Assembly (NCBI RefSeq): GCF_000023125.1
Contig: NC_013037.1
Location: 1,240,001-1,304,000 of the forward strand
Length of the DNA: 64,000 bases
Source of the DNA: Dyadobacter fermentans DSM 18053
Lineage (GTDB): Bacteria > Bacteroidota > Bacteroidia > Cytophagales > Spirosomataceae
Reading direction: 5' to 3'
Each line of letters opens with the position of its first letter. The stretch's first letter is position 1. The position numbers and the translations under genes were made by a program. The notes beneath the pieces were generated by a model. It was given only the letters and a program-made list of their open reading frames with translations, searched no databases and was not told the DNA's origin. Of the stretch, positions 26,012 to 35,337 are shown piece after piece.

Positions 26012-27793
26012 CTAAGGAGCAATTACATTTATAATGCGCTCAATTTCCATGCTGACCGCGTAGTTTCTGACATTAAAATCAAATGCGCGGGCGTCGTCCG
26101 AAAACGACCTGTCGCTAACCAGGTAAAGCACATTCCCGCGTTTAAAAGCTGTTGCATGATGGCCTGGAATGGTAAATGTCAAGGCTGCGGGTTTTAAGTA
26201 GGTATTCAAACTGCTCATTACAGAACTAGCAGCGAATAGCATGACCACTACAAACGATGCTTTCAGATACGATAGCGAACGCGAATGCAGCGTGTACCAA
26301 ACCAGGAAAATTAAAGCATACAAAAGTATCACCTCAAAAATCTCAAGATGCAGGTTTTCCAGCAAATGTCCCGGTAGCGCGCGCGGGATCGACGCGGCCC
26401 AGTCGGTGAGCCAGGCGGATAATCCTGCCACCTTTCCTACCAGCCATGCCAGCCACGGAAGGCCGCACGCACTCACCAGCAACAAGAGTAATGCAGCAGG
26501 CAGCAACACATTCGTAAACACGACAACCAGCGGATTGACGAGCCAGAAGTACGTTGGAAATTGGTGAAAGTAATAGAGACTGAGCGGAAATGTGGCGATT
26601 TGCGCGGCTAATGACAGGGCCGTTACCTGCCAGACAAACCGCAGCGCCCGATTTTGCGGAAACACGATTCGCTCAATCGGGCCGTAAAGCAGGAAAATAC
26701 CGGCCATTGCCAGGTAAGACAGCTGAAAACCGACGTCGTACAATGCGCAAGGATCGCAAAGCAAAATGACCAGCGCGGAAAACGCCAGCGTATTCATGGG
26801 ATAATGCCTCCTCCCGGCTACCTCGGCTATAACGAGCATCATGCACATTAATGCGGCCCGCTGCACGGAGGGCGGCAGGCCCGTCACCAAGGCATAAAAG
26901 CCCAGCAGACCCGCCATGATCAGCAGATAAACCCATTTCCCGAATTCCCATTTCCGCAACCAACCGAATGCGGCGCTGATGGCGAGAAAGATAATGGCCA
27001 CATGCATGCCCGACACCGAAAGAATGTGGACTGCGCCGGAGATCGTATAGTCGCTCGTTTGCTCCGCCAGCAGATCGTCGCGGCGGCCGAGCAGCATGGC
27101 CTTTACCAGTCCGTAGGCCGCACGATCATTGATATGCGTCCCGAACTGCTCATCCGCCCATTTGGAGACGGCTTCCGGCCAGTACAATGGCCCGCTTTTC
27201 GCAGGCTTGGAGACGATCGCAAAAGAGCCACTCCGCACAAACGCAGTGAAAAGAATGCCTTTGTTTCGCAAATAGCGTGCATAATCGAATTGCTCCGGGT
27301 TTTGGGGTGGCTCCGGTTGCTGCAAATGGCCTTGAATGACGATGTGATCGCCCGGCTGAGGAAGCTCGCGAAGACTGTCGGGCAGGTAAAGCAATGCACG
27401 GACTGGCTGCCCGATCCACCGCCCACCGGAAAGGAACGAGCGTGCATCTACTTCAAAGCGAATGGAATTGGCGCGTTTTTCAGGTAGTGACGTTACTTCG
27501 GCGGTAAAAGATGTGTATTCCAAAGCATCCAGCGCTGCAATACTGGCATCCTTCCCTTCCTCGACTGTAATCTGGCACACAGCGCCCAACAGCACCATCC
27601 AAGCGCCCAGGCCCACGGCGAACGCAGTCCTGTTTTTGAAATGATAAAACAGCCCGCAGCCAATGCCCAGAAGGCCTGAAACCGCCCAAAACAAAGCCAC
27701 CGGCACGTGTACGGCCGCACGTAAAGTGTCGCCGAACAATATGCCGGTGGCTAAGAATATGACTACGCTGACAAACGGAGCGCGTGGTAGCAT
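26012..27793 (-). CDS. ComEC/Rec2-like membrane protein without nuclease domain
   Basis: The N-terminal DUF4131 part with membrane segments (about 1-80) is followed by an OB-like region with QPGDHIVIQGHLQQPEPPQNPEQFDYARYLRNKGI, the ComEC hallmark, and then the competence domain with AVHILSVSGMHVAIIFLAI and many membrane helices to about residue 520. ComEC forms the DNA channel of natural transformation. The C-terminal metallo-beta-lactamase domain of full-length ComEC is missing; the protein ends with a short extracytoplasmic stretch. Such short forms are known in Bacteroidota. Whether this organism is competent cannot be told. Confidence 0.85.
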   Translation of the reverse strand: MLPRAPFVSVVIFLATGILFGDTLRAAVHVPVALFWAVSGLLGIGCGLFYHFKNRTAFAVGLGAWMVLLGAVCQITVEEGKDASIAALDALEYTSFTAEVTSLPEKRANSIRFEVDARSFLSGGRWIGQPVRALLYLPDSLRELPQPGDHIVIQGHLQQPEPPQNPEQFDYARYLRNKGILFTAFVRSGSFAIVSKPAKSGPLYWPEAVSKWADEQFGTHINDRAAYGLVKAMLLGRRDDLLAEQTSDYTISGAVHILSVSGMHVAIIFLAISAAFGWLRKWEFGKWVYLLIMAGLLGFYALVTGLPPSVQRAALMCMMLVIAEVAGRRHYPMNTLAFSALVILLCDPCALYDVGFQLSYLAMAGIFLLYGPIERIVFPQNRALRFVWQVTALSLAAQIATFPLSLYYFHQFPTYFWLVNPLVVVFTNVLLPAALLLLLVSACGLPWLAWLVGKVAGLSAWLTDWAASIPRALPGHLLENLHLEIFEVILLYALIFLVWYTLHSRSLSYLKASFVVVMLFAASSVMSSLNTYLKPAALTFTIPGHHATAFKRGNVLYLVSDRSFSDDARAFDFNVRNYAVSMEIERIINVIAP

Positions 27794-27799
27794 GTGTGG

Positions 27800-29077
27800 T
27801 TATCGTACAACAAAACGTTTGGTAACTGTCTGATTAGCAGTCTTGACCTTATAGAAGTACAAGCCGCTTGGAAAGTTTCGAACGTTGAGGTAAGTACGAT
27901 TGACGGTCTCGCCCGTCATCTGTTGTCCCTTATGGTTATAAACGGACACGGTATAATTTTCAAAATCCGGCGTGAAAACGTTGGCTGTCAACGTTTCGCG
28001 GACCGGGTTGGGGTAAATATCGACGAGGAGCCCATCTGTCGATATCCTCGAATATTCAACCATCTTAGCGCGCCGCGGACTGAGTGCAAGCACTGCATGC
28101 ATCCGCTCTTTCTGATCGTTTGTGAAAACGCTCATACAAACGTCCGGAGAGTAATCCATGTAGTTTTCGATCATGTTGCGCGTCACCGCGTTTCCCCGGC
28201 ATTGCGAATACACGGGCGAGCACGAAATGTCGGTTGTTTCGTTTTTCGTATTGGCCACAGGCGTATCGTCGCAATAATCTGTGCCGCAGGTCGCGTCGCC
28301 CCAAATGTGGATTAACCCCAGCCAATGCCCTACCTCGTGAGTGGTGGTGCGGCCGAGGTTGTAGATCCTGCTCGTAATGGCGTCTGAGTTCCTTCCGAAG
28401 TAGCGGAAATCAATGATCACACCATCTGTAAGGGCATCTCTTTCTTCATTCTCTGTCGTCGCGAGGCCTTGGGTGCGGTCGGTCAGTTCGGAAACGACGG
28501 GGAATTGCGACGTGCCGAGATATCGGTCGTTCAGGCGCGTCACCCAGATATTGAGGTAACGGTTGGTAAACCACGCAGGCGAAATTTCGGCCAGTTTGGT
28601 CGCGTCGGTAATCGGGCTGAACTGCGAAGCCGTATTATAGGTCCGCACCACCGATACCAGTTTGAAACGAATGCGGGTATCCACCGCCAGTGAATCGGTA
28701 TAAAAGCCTTTGTAGCCCGACGTGTTGCCATAGTCCTCATTCAGGACGTCGATCTGGCTCTGGATCTGCGCTTCGCTGATATTCCCGTTGGAGGCTCCGC
28801 CGATTACATTGTCGGAACGGTTATGCACTACATGCACCACCACGGGTATGGTTACGATCTCGTCCGCGTGCGTACGCGCAGCTTTCTGCTCACGCAGGTA
28901 GTTCTGGATCGCTCCTTCCGAGCGCATGCGCAGGTTGCGCAATACAGGGTTTTTCAGCAAACGCACCGAATCGCGTTCGGTGCTCGCACAGCGCGTCACA
29001 GGCACCTCCTGCGCCTGCCCGAGCAGCGACAGGGCCAACAAGCCAGCCAGCAGCAAGCTATTTCTCCGATTTTTCAT
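27800..29077 (-). CDS. Secreted M43 metalloprotease with type IX sorting tail
   Basis: A signal peptide ends in LLGQAQ. The catalytic region holds HEVGHWLGLIH (residues 247-257), the extended zinc motif HExxHxxGxxH of the pappalysin (M43) family, followed by cysteine-containing CGTDYCDDTP and the Met-turn region NYMDYSPDVCMSVFTNDQ. The C-terminus (about 345-425) begins VDIYPNPVRETLT and ends in KRFVVR, the type A signal for type IX secretion. The ATG at 29077 overlaps the 3' end of phoH by 20 bases. It is probably released or anchored at the cell surface to digest proteins. Confidence 0.9.
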   Translation of the reverse strand: MKNRRNSLLLAGLLALSLLGQAQEVPVTRCASTERDSVRLLKNPVLRNLRMRSEGAIQNYLREQKAARTHADEIVTIPVVVHVVHNRSDNVIGGASNGNISEAQIQSQIDVLNEDYGNTSGYKGFYTDSLAVDTRIRFKLVSVVRTYNTASQFSPITDATKLAEISPAWFTNRYLNIWVTRLNDRYLGTSQFPVVSELTDRTQGLATTENEERDALTDGVIIDFRYFGRNSDAITSRIYNLGRTTTHEVGHWLGLIHIWGDATCGTDYCDDTPVANTKNETTDISCSPVYSQCRGNAVTRNMIENYMDYSPDVCMSVFTNDQKERMHAVLALSPRRAKMVEYSRISTDGLLVDIYPNPVRETLTANVFTPDFENYTVSVYNHKGQQMTGETVNRTYLNVRNFPSGLYFYKVKTANQTVTKRFVVR

Positions 29078-30005
29078 AGGCAGCAAGAATGTCCTTCACC
29101 AAACGGTGCCTTACAACATCCGACCCGTCGAGTTCCACGAAGCTGATCCCTTTAATGCCCTTCAAAACCGTCAGCGAGTCAATCAGACCCGATTTGAGGT
29201 TTTTGGGAAGGTCAATCTGCGATTTGTCCCCGGTGATGATCGCTTTCGAGCTGGGGCCCATACGCGTCAGGAACATCTTCATCTGCATCGGCGTAGTGTT
29301 TTGCGCCTCGTCGAGCAGAATGAATGCGTTGTTCAGCGTTCGCCCGCGCATGTAGGCCAGCGGGGCGATTTCGATCACCCGGCTTTCCAGGTACAATTTC
29401 AGTTTTTCGGGCGCGATCATGTCGTCGAGCGCGTCGTAGATCGGGCGCAGGTACGGGTCGATCTTCTCTTTCAGATCGCCGGGCAGAAATCCGAGGTTTT
29501 CACCAGCTTCCACCGCCGGGCGGGTAATGATAATCTTCCTTACTTCTTTGTTTTTCAATGCCTTCACCGCAATGGCCACCGCGGTATAGGTTTTACCGGT
29601 ACCCGCCGGACCGATCGCGAACACGAGGTCGTATTTGGCGGCCTGCTCCACGAGCAGCTTCTGGTTGGGCGTTTTGGCCTTCACCACCAGGCCCTTGTTG
29701 CCGTAGAGGATCACGTCGTCGTCGTCCTCACCGGTGGCCACCGGCATTTTCGCAATGCCGTTCAGATAGCCCTTGACATTGTCGTTCGTTATTTTTCCAT
29801 ACTTCTGGTAATGCGCCAGAAGGGAGTCGATTACATCTGTGATTCGGATAATTTCGGGGGCAGTCCCCTGGATGCGGATCTCGTTTCCGCGTGAAATAAT
29901 TTTACTTTCGGGGAAAGCTGCGGCGACTTCCTTGATATTCGAGTTATGAATCCCGAGAAAATCTACCATGGATACGTCTTCGAGCGTGATGATTTTTTCC
30001 AGCAA
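29058..30005 (-). CDS. phoH: PhoH-family ATPase
   Basis: The P-loop GPAGTGKT lies at residues 132-139 and the Walker B region ILLDEAQNTTPMQMKMFLTRMG near residue 223, followed by ITGDKSQIDLP. The N-terminal part (about 1-110) resembles the RNA-binding-like region of PhoH proteins. Family members are RNA-related ATPases or helicases linked to phosphate starvation or ribosome assembly. The start at 30005 gives 315 residues, normal for the family. It overlaps the downstream protease gene, so both may be on one transcript. Confidence 0.9.
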   Translation of the reverse strand: MLEKIITLEDVSMVDFLGIHNSNIKEVAAAFPESKIISRGNEIRIQGTAPEIIRITDVIDSLLAHYQKYGKITNDNVKGYLNGIAKMPVATGEDDDDVILYGNKGLVVKAKTPNQKLLVEQAAKYDLVFAIGPAGTGKTYTAVAIAVKALKNKEVRKIIITRPAVEAGENLGFLPGDLKEKIDPYLRPIYDALDDMIAPEKLKLYLESRVIEIAPLAYMRGRTLNNAFILLDEAQNTTPMQMKMFLTRMGPSSKAIITGDKSQIDLPKNLKSGLIDSLTVLKGIKGISFVELDGSDVVRHRLVKDILAAYEKSEK

Positions 30006-30215
30006 ATGAATCAGAGTTTAATGTTTGTCTTAATCGTTGTAAAATTTAGTAATAATAACCAACATTTGTAAAACATAATTGCCGAAAAAACAATTGCGCC
30101 GCTAAATGTGCGGCCAAAAAATAAGTGTTTTCCGACCAAGTCTTTCATTATCAGACTGCCACAAATCGGCGCTTTCGGAGAAAAAAATTTAATGCTTCAA
30201 ACAGCCCCGCCGTCC

Positions 30216-30246
30216 TTTTCTCAGAGGTGTCCAATCATTAACTTTG
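30216..30246 (+). promoter_or_regulatory. Promoter of dnaB
   Basis: TTTT at 30216-30219 and an exact TAACTTTG at 30239-30246 are 19 bases apart. Transcription would start almost at the ATG (30254), giving a nearly leaderless mRNA. Confidence 0.55.
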
Positions 30247-30253
30247 TCTTAAT

Positions 30254-31873
30254 ATGGAAAACGATAAGGCACCAAACAACTACCCCAGGGGCGGGTCCAA
30301 GGCCGGCAACGGCACCAAGCGGTCATCCCCCCCTAAGACGCCATCCAACGATCAGATATTCAGCAAATTACCACCACAGGCGATTGACCTGGAAGAGGCG
30401 GTTCTGGGCGCTTTGATGATCGAAAAGGATGCGCTTACGGCGGTGGCGGATATCCTCCGTCCGGATAGTTTTTACAAGGAGTCGCACGTGCGCATTTACA
30501 GCGCCATCGTTACGCTTTTCGCCGACTCCGAGCCGATTGATATGCTCACCGTTACTTCCAAGTTGCGGAGCACCGGCGAGCTCGAACTCGTCGGCGGCGC
30601 GTCATACATTATGGAGCTGACCAGCAAGGTCAACTCCGCCGCCAACATCGAATTCCACGCCCGCATCATTTCGCAGGCTTACATTAAAAGAGAGCTGATT
30701 AAAGTAGCTTCCGAAATCCAGCGCGACGCTTACGAGGACACGACCGACGTGTTCCGCCTGCTCGACAAAACTGAGCAATCGCTGTTCGAAATTTCGGAAT
30801 CCAATATCAAGAAAAACTACGCCGACATGGGCGCGCTCATGCGCCAGGCGCTGGCCGAGCTCGACCAGAAAAAGAACAACAAAGACGGCCTCACCGGTGT
30901 ACCATCCGGTTTCAGCGCGCTCGACAGGCTTACTTCGGGTTGGCAGAAAACGGAATTGATGATCCTTGCGGCACGTCCGGGTATGGGAAAAACGGCATTC
31001 GTCGTTTCCTCGTTGCGGAATGCGGCGGTGGACTTTAACATTCCGGTGGCTATCTTTTCTTTGGAGATGTCGTCGGTACAGCTGGTAAATCGTTTGATTT
31101 CCGCTGAGGCTGAGATCGATAGTGAGAAAATCCGTAAAGGAAGCCTTGCCCCGCACGAATGGGAGCAGCTGCACCACCGCATTCACCGTCTCACCAATGC
31201 ACCCATTTACATTGACGACACCCCTGCCCTCTCCGTGCTCGAACTGCGCGCGAAATGCCGCCGTTTGAAAGCCCAGCATGACATTCAGATGATCGTAATC
31301 GACTACCTGCAGCTTATGACGGGCGACACAGGCGGCAAGAGCCCGGGTAACCGCGAGCAGGAAATTGCGATGATCTCCCGGTCGTTGAAAAACCTTGCAA
31401 AAGAGCTCGATGTGCCGGTAATCGCCCTTTCTCAGCTCAGCCGGGCCGTGGAAACGCGCGGAGGCGAAAAGCGCCCGCAGCTCTCCGATTTGAGGGAATC
31501 CGGGTCGATCGAGCAGGATGCGGATATGGTAATCTTCTTGTATCGTCCTGAATATTACGGCATTACAGAGGACGAAGCAGGTAATTCGGTAGCCGGTGTG
31601 GGTGAAGTGATTTTGGCTAAAAACCGTGCAGGTTCGCTGGATACCATTCAGCTGCGCTTTATTGGTAAATACACGAAGTTCGCCGACCTCGATTCCGGCT
31701 TCACGCCAGCGCCATTCTCTATCGACCGCCCGATCCAAACCTCGAATCCAATATCATCATTCGAAAACCAGGCCAAACCGACAGCCCCGCCGATGGGCGG
31801 AACGCTCCGCAGCCGCGCGAATGACCTGAGTAATTTCGATTACAAAGGCCCTGACTCGGAACCGCCGTTCTGA
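30254..31873 (+). CDS. dnaB: Replicative DNA helicase DnaB
   Basis: DnaB is the hexameric helicase that unwinds DNA at the replication fork. A low-complexity start of about 40 residues precedes the N-terminal DnaB domain (PPQAIDLEEAVLGALMIEKDAL). The RecA-like domain has Walker A ARPGMGKTA near residue 240, IFSLEMS, MIVIDYLQLM as Walker B, and the arginine-containing SDLRESGSIEQDADMV. No intein is present. The length, 539 residues, reflects extra N- and C-terminal low-complexity tails. Confidence 0.95.
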   Translation: MENDKAPNNYPRGGSKAGNGTKRSSPPKTPSNDQIFSKLPPQAIDLEEAVLGALMIEKDALTAVADILRPDSFYKESHVRIYSAIVTLFADSEPIDMLTVTSKLRSTGELELVGGASYIMELTSKVNSAANIEFHARIISQAYIKRELIKVASEIQRDAYEDTTDVFRLLDKTEQSLFEISESNIKKNYADMGALMRQALAELDQKKNNKDGLTGVPSGFSALDRLTSGWQKTELMILAARPGMGKTAFVVSSLRNAAVDFNIPVAIFSLEMSSVQLVNRLISAEAEIDSEKIRKGSLAPHEWEQLHHRIHRLTNAPIYIDDTPALSVLELRAKCRRLKAQHDIQMIVIDYLQLMTGDTGGKSPGNREQEIAMISRSLKNLAKELDVPVIALSQLSRAVETRGGEKRPQLSDLRESGSIEQDADMVIFLYRPEYYGITEDEAGNSVAGVGEVILAKNRAGSLDTIQLRFIGKYTKFADLDSGFTPAPFSIDRPIQTSNPISSFENQAKPTAPPMGGTLRSRANDLSNFDYKGPDSEPPF

Positions 31874-31981
31874 TCTGCACGGCATTAACATTTTGATCTG
31901 GCTGGGAACAAGTAAACCGTTCGGGAATTCATCGGTTGCCGCCTGATCATCCCATTAGGTTCTCCCCTGCCTATATATATT

Positions 31982-32020
31982 CATTTGGATAGTCATCCAA
32001 TTAAATCGACTATCCAAATG
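31982..32020. promoter_or_regulatory. Perfect inverted repeat over the C10 protease start codon
   Basis: Arms CATTTGGATAGTC (31982-31994) and GACTATCCAAATG (32008-32020) are perfect 13-base complements around a 13-base AT-rich spacer. The last three bases of the right arm are the start codon. In mRNA this would hide the start in a stem; as DNA it is a good operator. Confidence 0.75.
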
Positions 32021-33315
32021 AAAAACTTTATCAGCCAACTACTGGTTGCACTACTGGTAACTTTCCCGCTGCTTCAATGCCAGCATGACAGGCCTACTCC
32101 TTCTCCCGGAGAAAGTCCGCAATCCGTTTCAATGGTTATTACCGCCAAAGATGCGGAAAGACTTGTTCTTGCCGGACTTTCGGAAGCCACGAATGCTACT
32201 TCCAGAACTTCTGCTGCAAATGCCGGTGCCTCCAAACGAATCAAAAACGTTCGTACTTTGAACGACGACGAGGGCAGTCCCTTAATGCACATCATTCATT
32301 TTGAGTCGGATACAAGTCCTGATGCAGGTTTTGTGATCATTGCAGGTGATAGACGTGTCATCCCGATTCTGGCAAAAGGCGACAGCGGCACATTCGAACC
32401 GGACGGCGAGAATCCCGGGCCCCGCATCTGGATCGAGCATGTAAAGGTTGAAGTGGCGGAGGGTAAAAAGCACGTCAACGAGCCCGGCAAGGGTATCGAA
32501 TTAATGTGGCGGAAGCTGGAAGACGGAAATGCGTTGACATGGGGAAAAAGGAATAGTGAACCACCCATTGACCCTACTAACTGCCCGGCGGATACGTATT
32601 ACAGTAGCGGGCTGCTCATCACGTCGCAATGGATGTCAAAAAAGGCGTACAGCATGTACTGTCCATCCAAAAGTTGCGATGGTTGCCCTACGGCAAATGC
32701 AGGTTGTGGCGCAGTTGCTATCGCCCAGGTTTGGAATGCCTCGTGCAATCAAAAGCCCGCGACATATTCAATTGCACCGGGGCCGGTTACGAATTACAAT
32801 TTCCCCTTAAACGATAAGATTTTACGACTAACTGTTCATCAGCGAATCTTGCCGATCAGCAGATTGCGAACATGATACGCGTGGCTGGAATGTTCGCCGG
32901 CTCCAATTACAACCTGCTCGGGTGCAACACATTCACTTTGCGTGAGAACATTAAGTTGGCATTCCAGGCAGCCGGCTATTCCAATTCGGGAAAAAGGTCG
33001 GCGTTCAACAATGTATTGAATGAAGTTAGGTCAGAACTTATGAGTGGTCACCCCGTTATCATGGACGGTACGAACCAGTTTCTTGGATTTAACAATTGGC
33101 ACATTTGGGTGATTGCCGGTATACAGGAAACGATTCTGCACGGAGTGGTTGAATTAAACGGGGCGGCAACTTGCATGGCCTGGACTTACAACTTGTACTA
33201 CCTCAATTGGGGCTGGGAAGGAAGTTCAGACGGGTGGTATGCCGGCGGAAATTTCATGGGTGGCAACCAAAATTATGATACGGCGCTGAATGTAACTTAC
33301 GGCATGCGGAAATAA
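32018..33315 (+). pseudogene. C10 (streptopain-like) cysteine protease, frameshifted
   Basis: The first frame (32018-32875) has a lipoprotein signal (PLLQC), a propeptide-like part, and the catalytic cysteine region NAGCGAVAIAQVW near residue 230. The second frame (to 33315) has NWHIWVIAG with the catalytic His and LNWGWEGSSDGWY, typical of the C10 family. The frames join if one base is added at about 32816: downstream the other frame reads DFTTNCSSANLADQQIANMI, a natural continuation. One A may have been lost from an A run. It is therefore a recent pseudogene or a sequencing error. Neither half alone could be active. Confidence 0.8.
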
Positions 33316-33317
33316 TT

Positions 33318-33785
33318 ATGAATAACAAAAACTGTACAACATGGCTGATTTTCACCGCACTATTATGCGGTTGTGAATACAAGTATGGCCCGCAAATATC
33401 GTCAATGACTAACCGATCCACCTACGAGGCGGATCGGACTTACCATCGAAAGTCTGACAGAAACTTCTACTACGACAGCACACACACCCGGCGAATCATA
33501 TTCAAAGGGTTTGATACGATAATGGTGGAAGACAACGGCAAAATCAGTGCGGTCATTTTTAAGATTACCAGGAAGATGATGCCTGGAACCGGGGAAGAAG
33601 AATCTCCTCATAGGATTTACCAGGGACGAGACTCGGTACATAATAGAAAATGCCTCCGGCTAACGCTTGAAGACGTCGACATAAACAAGCCCAGAATTGT
33701 AACCAGTGAGGTAATGGACGGCGAGTATAATCCCGCCGCCGATTCAATATGGACTTACTACAAATATCTAAATTTGAACAAGTAA
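33318..33785 (+). CDS. Small putative lipoprotein behind the C10 protease
   Basis: The 155-residue protein has a signal with lipobox LLCGC (Cys near residue 19), then a polar, beta-rich body without a recognised family. It starts 3 bases after the protease stop, so they are probably one transcript. C10 proteases of streptococci and Bacteroides often have small inhibitor genes next to them, and this position invites the same idea, but no sequence likeness to a known inhibitor was recognised. Confidence 0.65.
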   Translation: MNNKNCTTWLIFTALLCGCEYKYGPQISSMTNRSTYEADRTYHRKSDRNFYYDSTHTRRIIFKGFDTIMVEDNGKISAVIFKITRKMMPGTGEEESPHRIYQGRDSVHNRKCLRLTLEDVDINKPRIVTSEVMDGEYNPAADSIWTYYKYLNLNK

Positions 33786-33819
33786 TGTGCACTAACAATT
33801 ACTAAGAAACGTCCGGTAA

Positions 33820-33864
33820 GGGATGTTCATTTATTGCGTATAGCGATCTGCAAATGAACATCCC
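33820..33864. terminator. Inverted repeat between convergent genes, possible terminator
   Basis: Arms GGGATGTTCATTT (33820-33832) and AAATGAACATCCC (33852-33864) are perfect over 13 bases with a 19-base loop. It lies between the lipoprotein stop (33785) and the rlmD stop (33875). No T run follows, so termination is likely but not certain. Confidence 0.5.
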
Positions 33865-33874
33865 TGTCCAAAAC

Positions 33875-35272
33875 CTATTTCCTAACCAGCAACGCCACGT
33901 TCTCCACATGGTGCGTGTTCGGGAACATATCTACCGGTTGCACGCGGGTGACTTCGTAGTCTTCCGACATTAGCGCCAGATCCCGTGCCTGGGTAGCCGT
34001 ATTGCAGCTAACGTACACGACGCGGTCGGGGGCGGCTTTGAGGATCGTTTCGATCACGGGCACGTCCATGCCCGCGCGCGGCGGGTCGGTGATGATCACG
34101 TCGGGGCGGCCATGCGTGTGCAGGAAGCTCTCGTTCATAATCGCGCGCATGTCGCCGGCAAAGAATGCAGTGTTGGTAATGCCGTTCAGTTGGGAGTTAA
34201 TGCGGGCGTCCTGGACCGCTGCTTCCACATATTCCACGCCTACCACTTTTTTGGCGCTGCGCGCGACGAAGTTGGCAATTGTGCCCGTTCCCGTGTAAAG
34301 ATCGTAAACCGATTCGTTGCCCGTCAGCTGTGCGTAGTCGCGGGCGACGCTGAACAGTTTGTAGGCCTGCTCGGAGTTCGTTTGGTAAAACGATTTCGGC
34401 CCGACCAGGAACGTCAGGTCCTCCATTGTCTCACGGATCACCTTATCTCCCGCGTAATGGATCACTTCCTGATCCTGGTAGGAATCATTCCCCTTTAAGT
34501 TCACGATGTAATTCAGCGAGGTGATTTCCGGGTGGTTCTCATGCAGGAACGCCATCACTTCTGCAATAATATCGTCGTTCTGCTCGCCGAATTGCACGAT
34601 CACCATCACGTCGCCGGAGTTGGCTGTGCGGATGATCACATTGCGCATAACACCCACATTGAAACGGACATCATAATAAGGATAGCCCTTTTCCTCCGAG
34701 AAACGGTGCAGCGAATTGCGGATCGCATTCGACGGGTCGGGTTGCAGGTGGCAGTGGTCTACGGTGAAGATTTTGTCAAAACGTTTTGGCACGTGGAATC
34801 CCAGCGCGGTTTTAGCAAAAGGCTGTCCCGAATCGAGCTGCTCCTTGGTCAGCCAGCGCCAGTTCGAGAAAGTGAATTCCAACTTATTGCGGTAATATTC
34901 AGTCTTAGGGGCAGCGAGAATCTCGTTGATCTCAACATTCCTGATCTTTCCTATCCTTTCAAAATGATCCACAACCTGCTGCCTTTTGAACCTGAGCTGG
35001 TGGTCGTAGCCGATATGCTGCCACTTACAGCCCCCGCAAAACCCGAAATGTTCGCAATAGGGTTCCGTACGTAGCGGGGATTGCGAATGGATTTTGGTGA
35101 CGATCGCTTCCTTCAATTTCTTCTTCGTGCGGACCACCTGAAGATCGACGATGTCACCGGGAGCCACATTTCCTTCTACAAAGATTACGCCGTCTTCCGA
35201 TTTAAATATACATTTGCCTTCTGCCGCAAAATCGGTAATTTCAACGTACTCGTACTTGTTACTCTTAGACAT
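33875..35272 (-). CDS. rlmD: 23S rRNA (uracil-5-)-methyltransferase RlmD-like
   Basis: This SAM-dependent enzyme methylates uracil C5 in 23S rRNA. An N-terminal TRAM domain (about residues 1-60) is followed by the iron-sulfur cysteines in YCEHFGFCGGCKWQH, then the SAM-binding YDLYTGTGTIANF, DPPRAGMD and the catalytic cysteine in VVYVSCNTATQARDL. Length is 465 residues. Bacteroidota have one such protein; RlmD is the most likely match, although RlmC-type specificity cannot be excluded from sequence. Confidence 0.87.
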   Translation of the reverse strand: MSKSNKYEYVEITDFAAEGKCIFKSEDGVIFVEGNVAPGDIVDLQVVRTKKKLKEAIVTKIHSQSPLRTEPYCEHFGFCGGCKWQHIGYDHQLRFKRQQVVDHFERIGKIRNVEINEILAAPKTEYYRNKLEFTFSNWRWLTKEQLDSGQPFAKTALGFHVPKRFDKIFTVDHCHLQPDPSNAIRNSLHRFSEEKGYPYYDVRFNVGVMRNVIIRTANSGDVMVIVQFGEQNDDIIAEVMAFLHENHPEITSLNYIVNLKGNDSYQDQEVIHYAGDKVIRETMEDLTFLVGPKSFYQTNSEQAYKLFSVARDYAQLTGNESVYDLYTGTGTIANFVARSAKKVVGVEYVEAAVQDARINSQLNGITNTAFFAGDMRAIMNESFLHTHGRPDVIITDPPRAGMDVPVIETILKAAPDRVVYVSCNTATQARDLALMSEDYEVTRVQPVDMFPNTHHVENVALLVRK

Positions 35273-35337
35273 TATTTCCTGTTTTAATTACTAAATCCCA
35301 ATATCCTATCGGATCAATTTTACTGCCGCATCATTCC

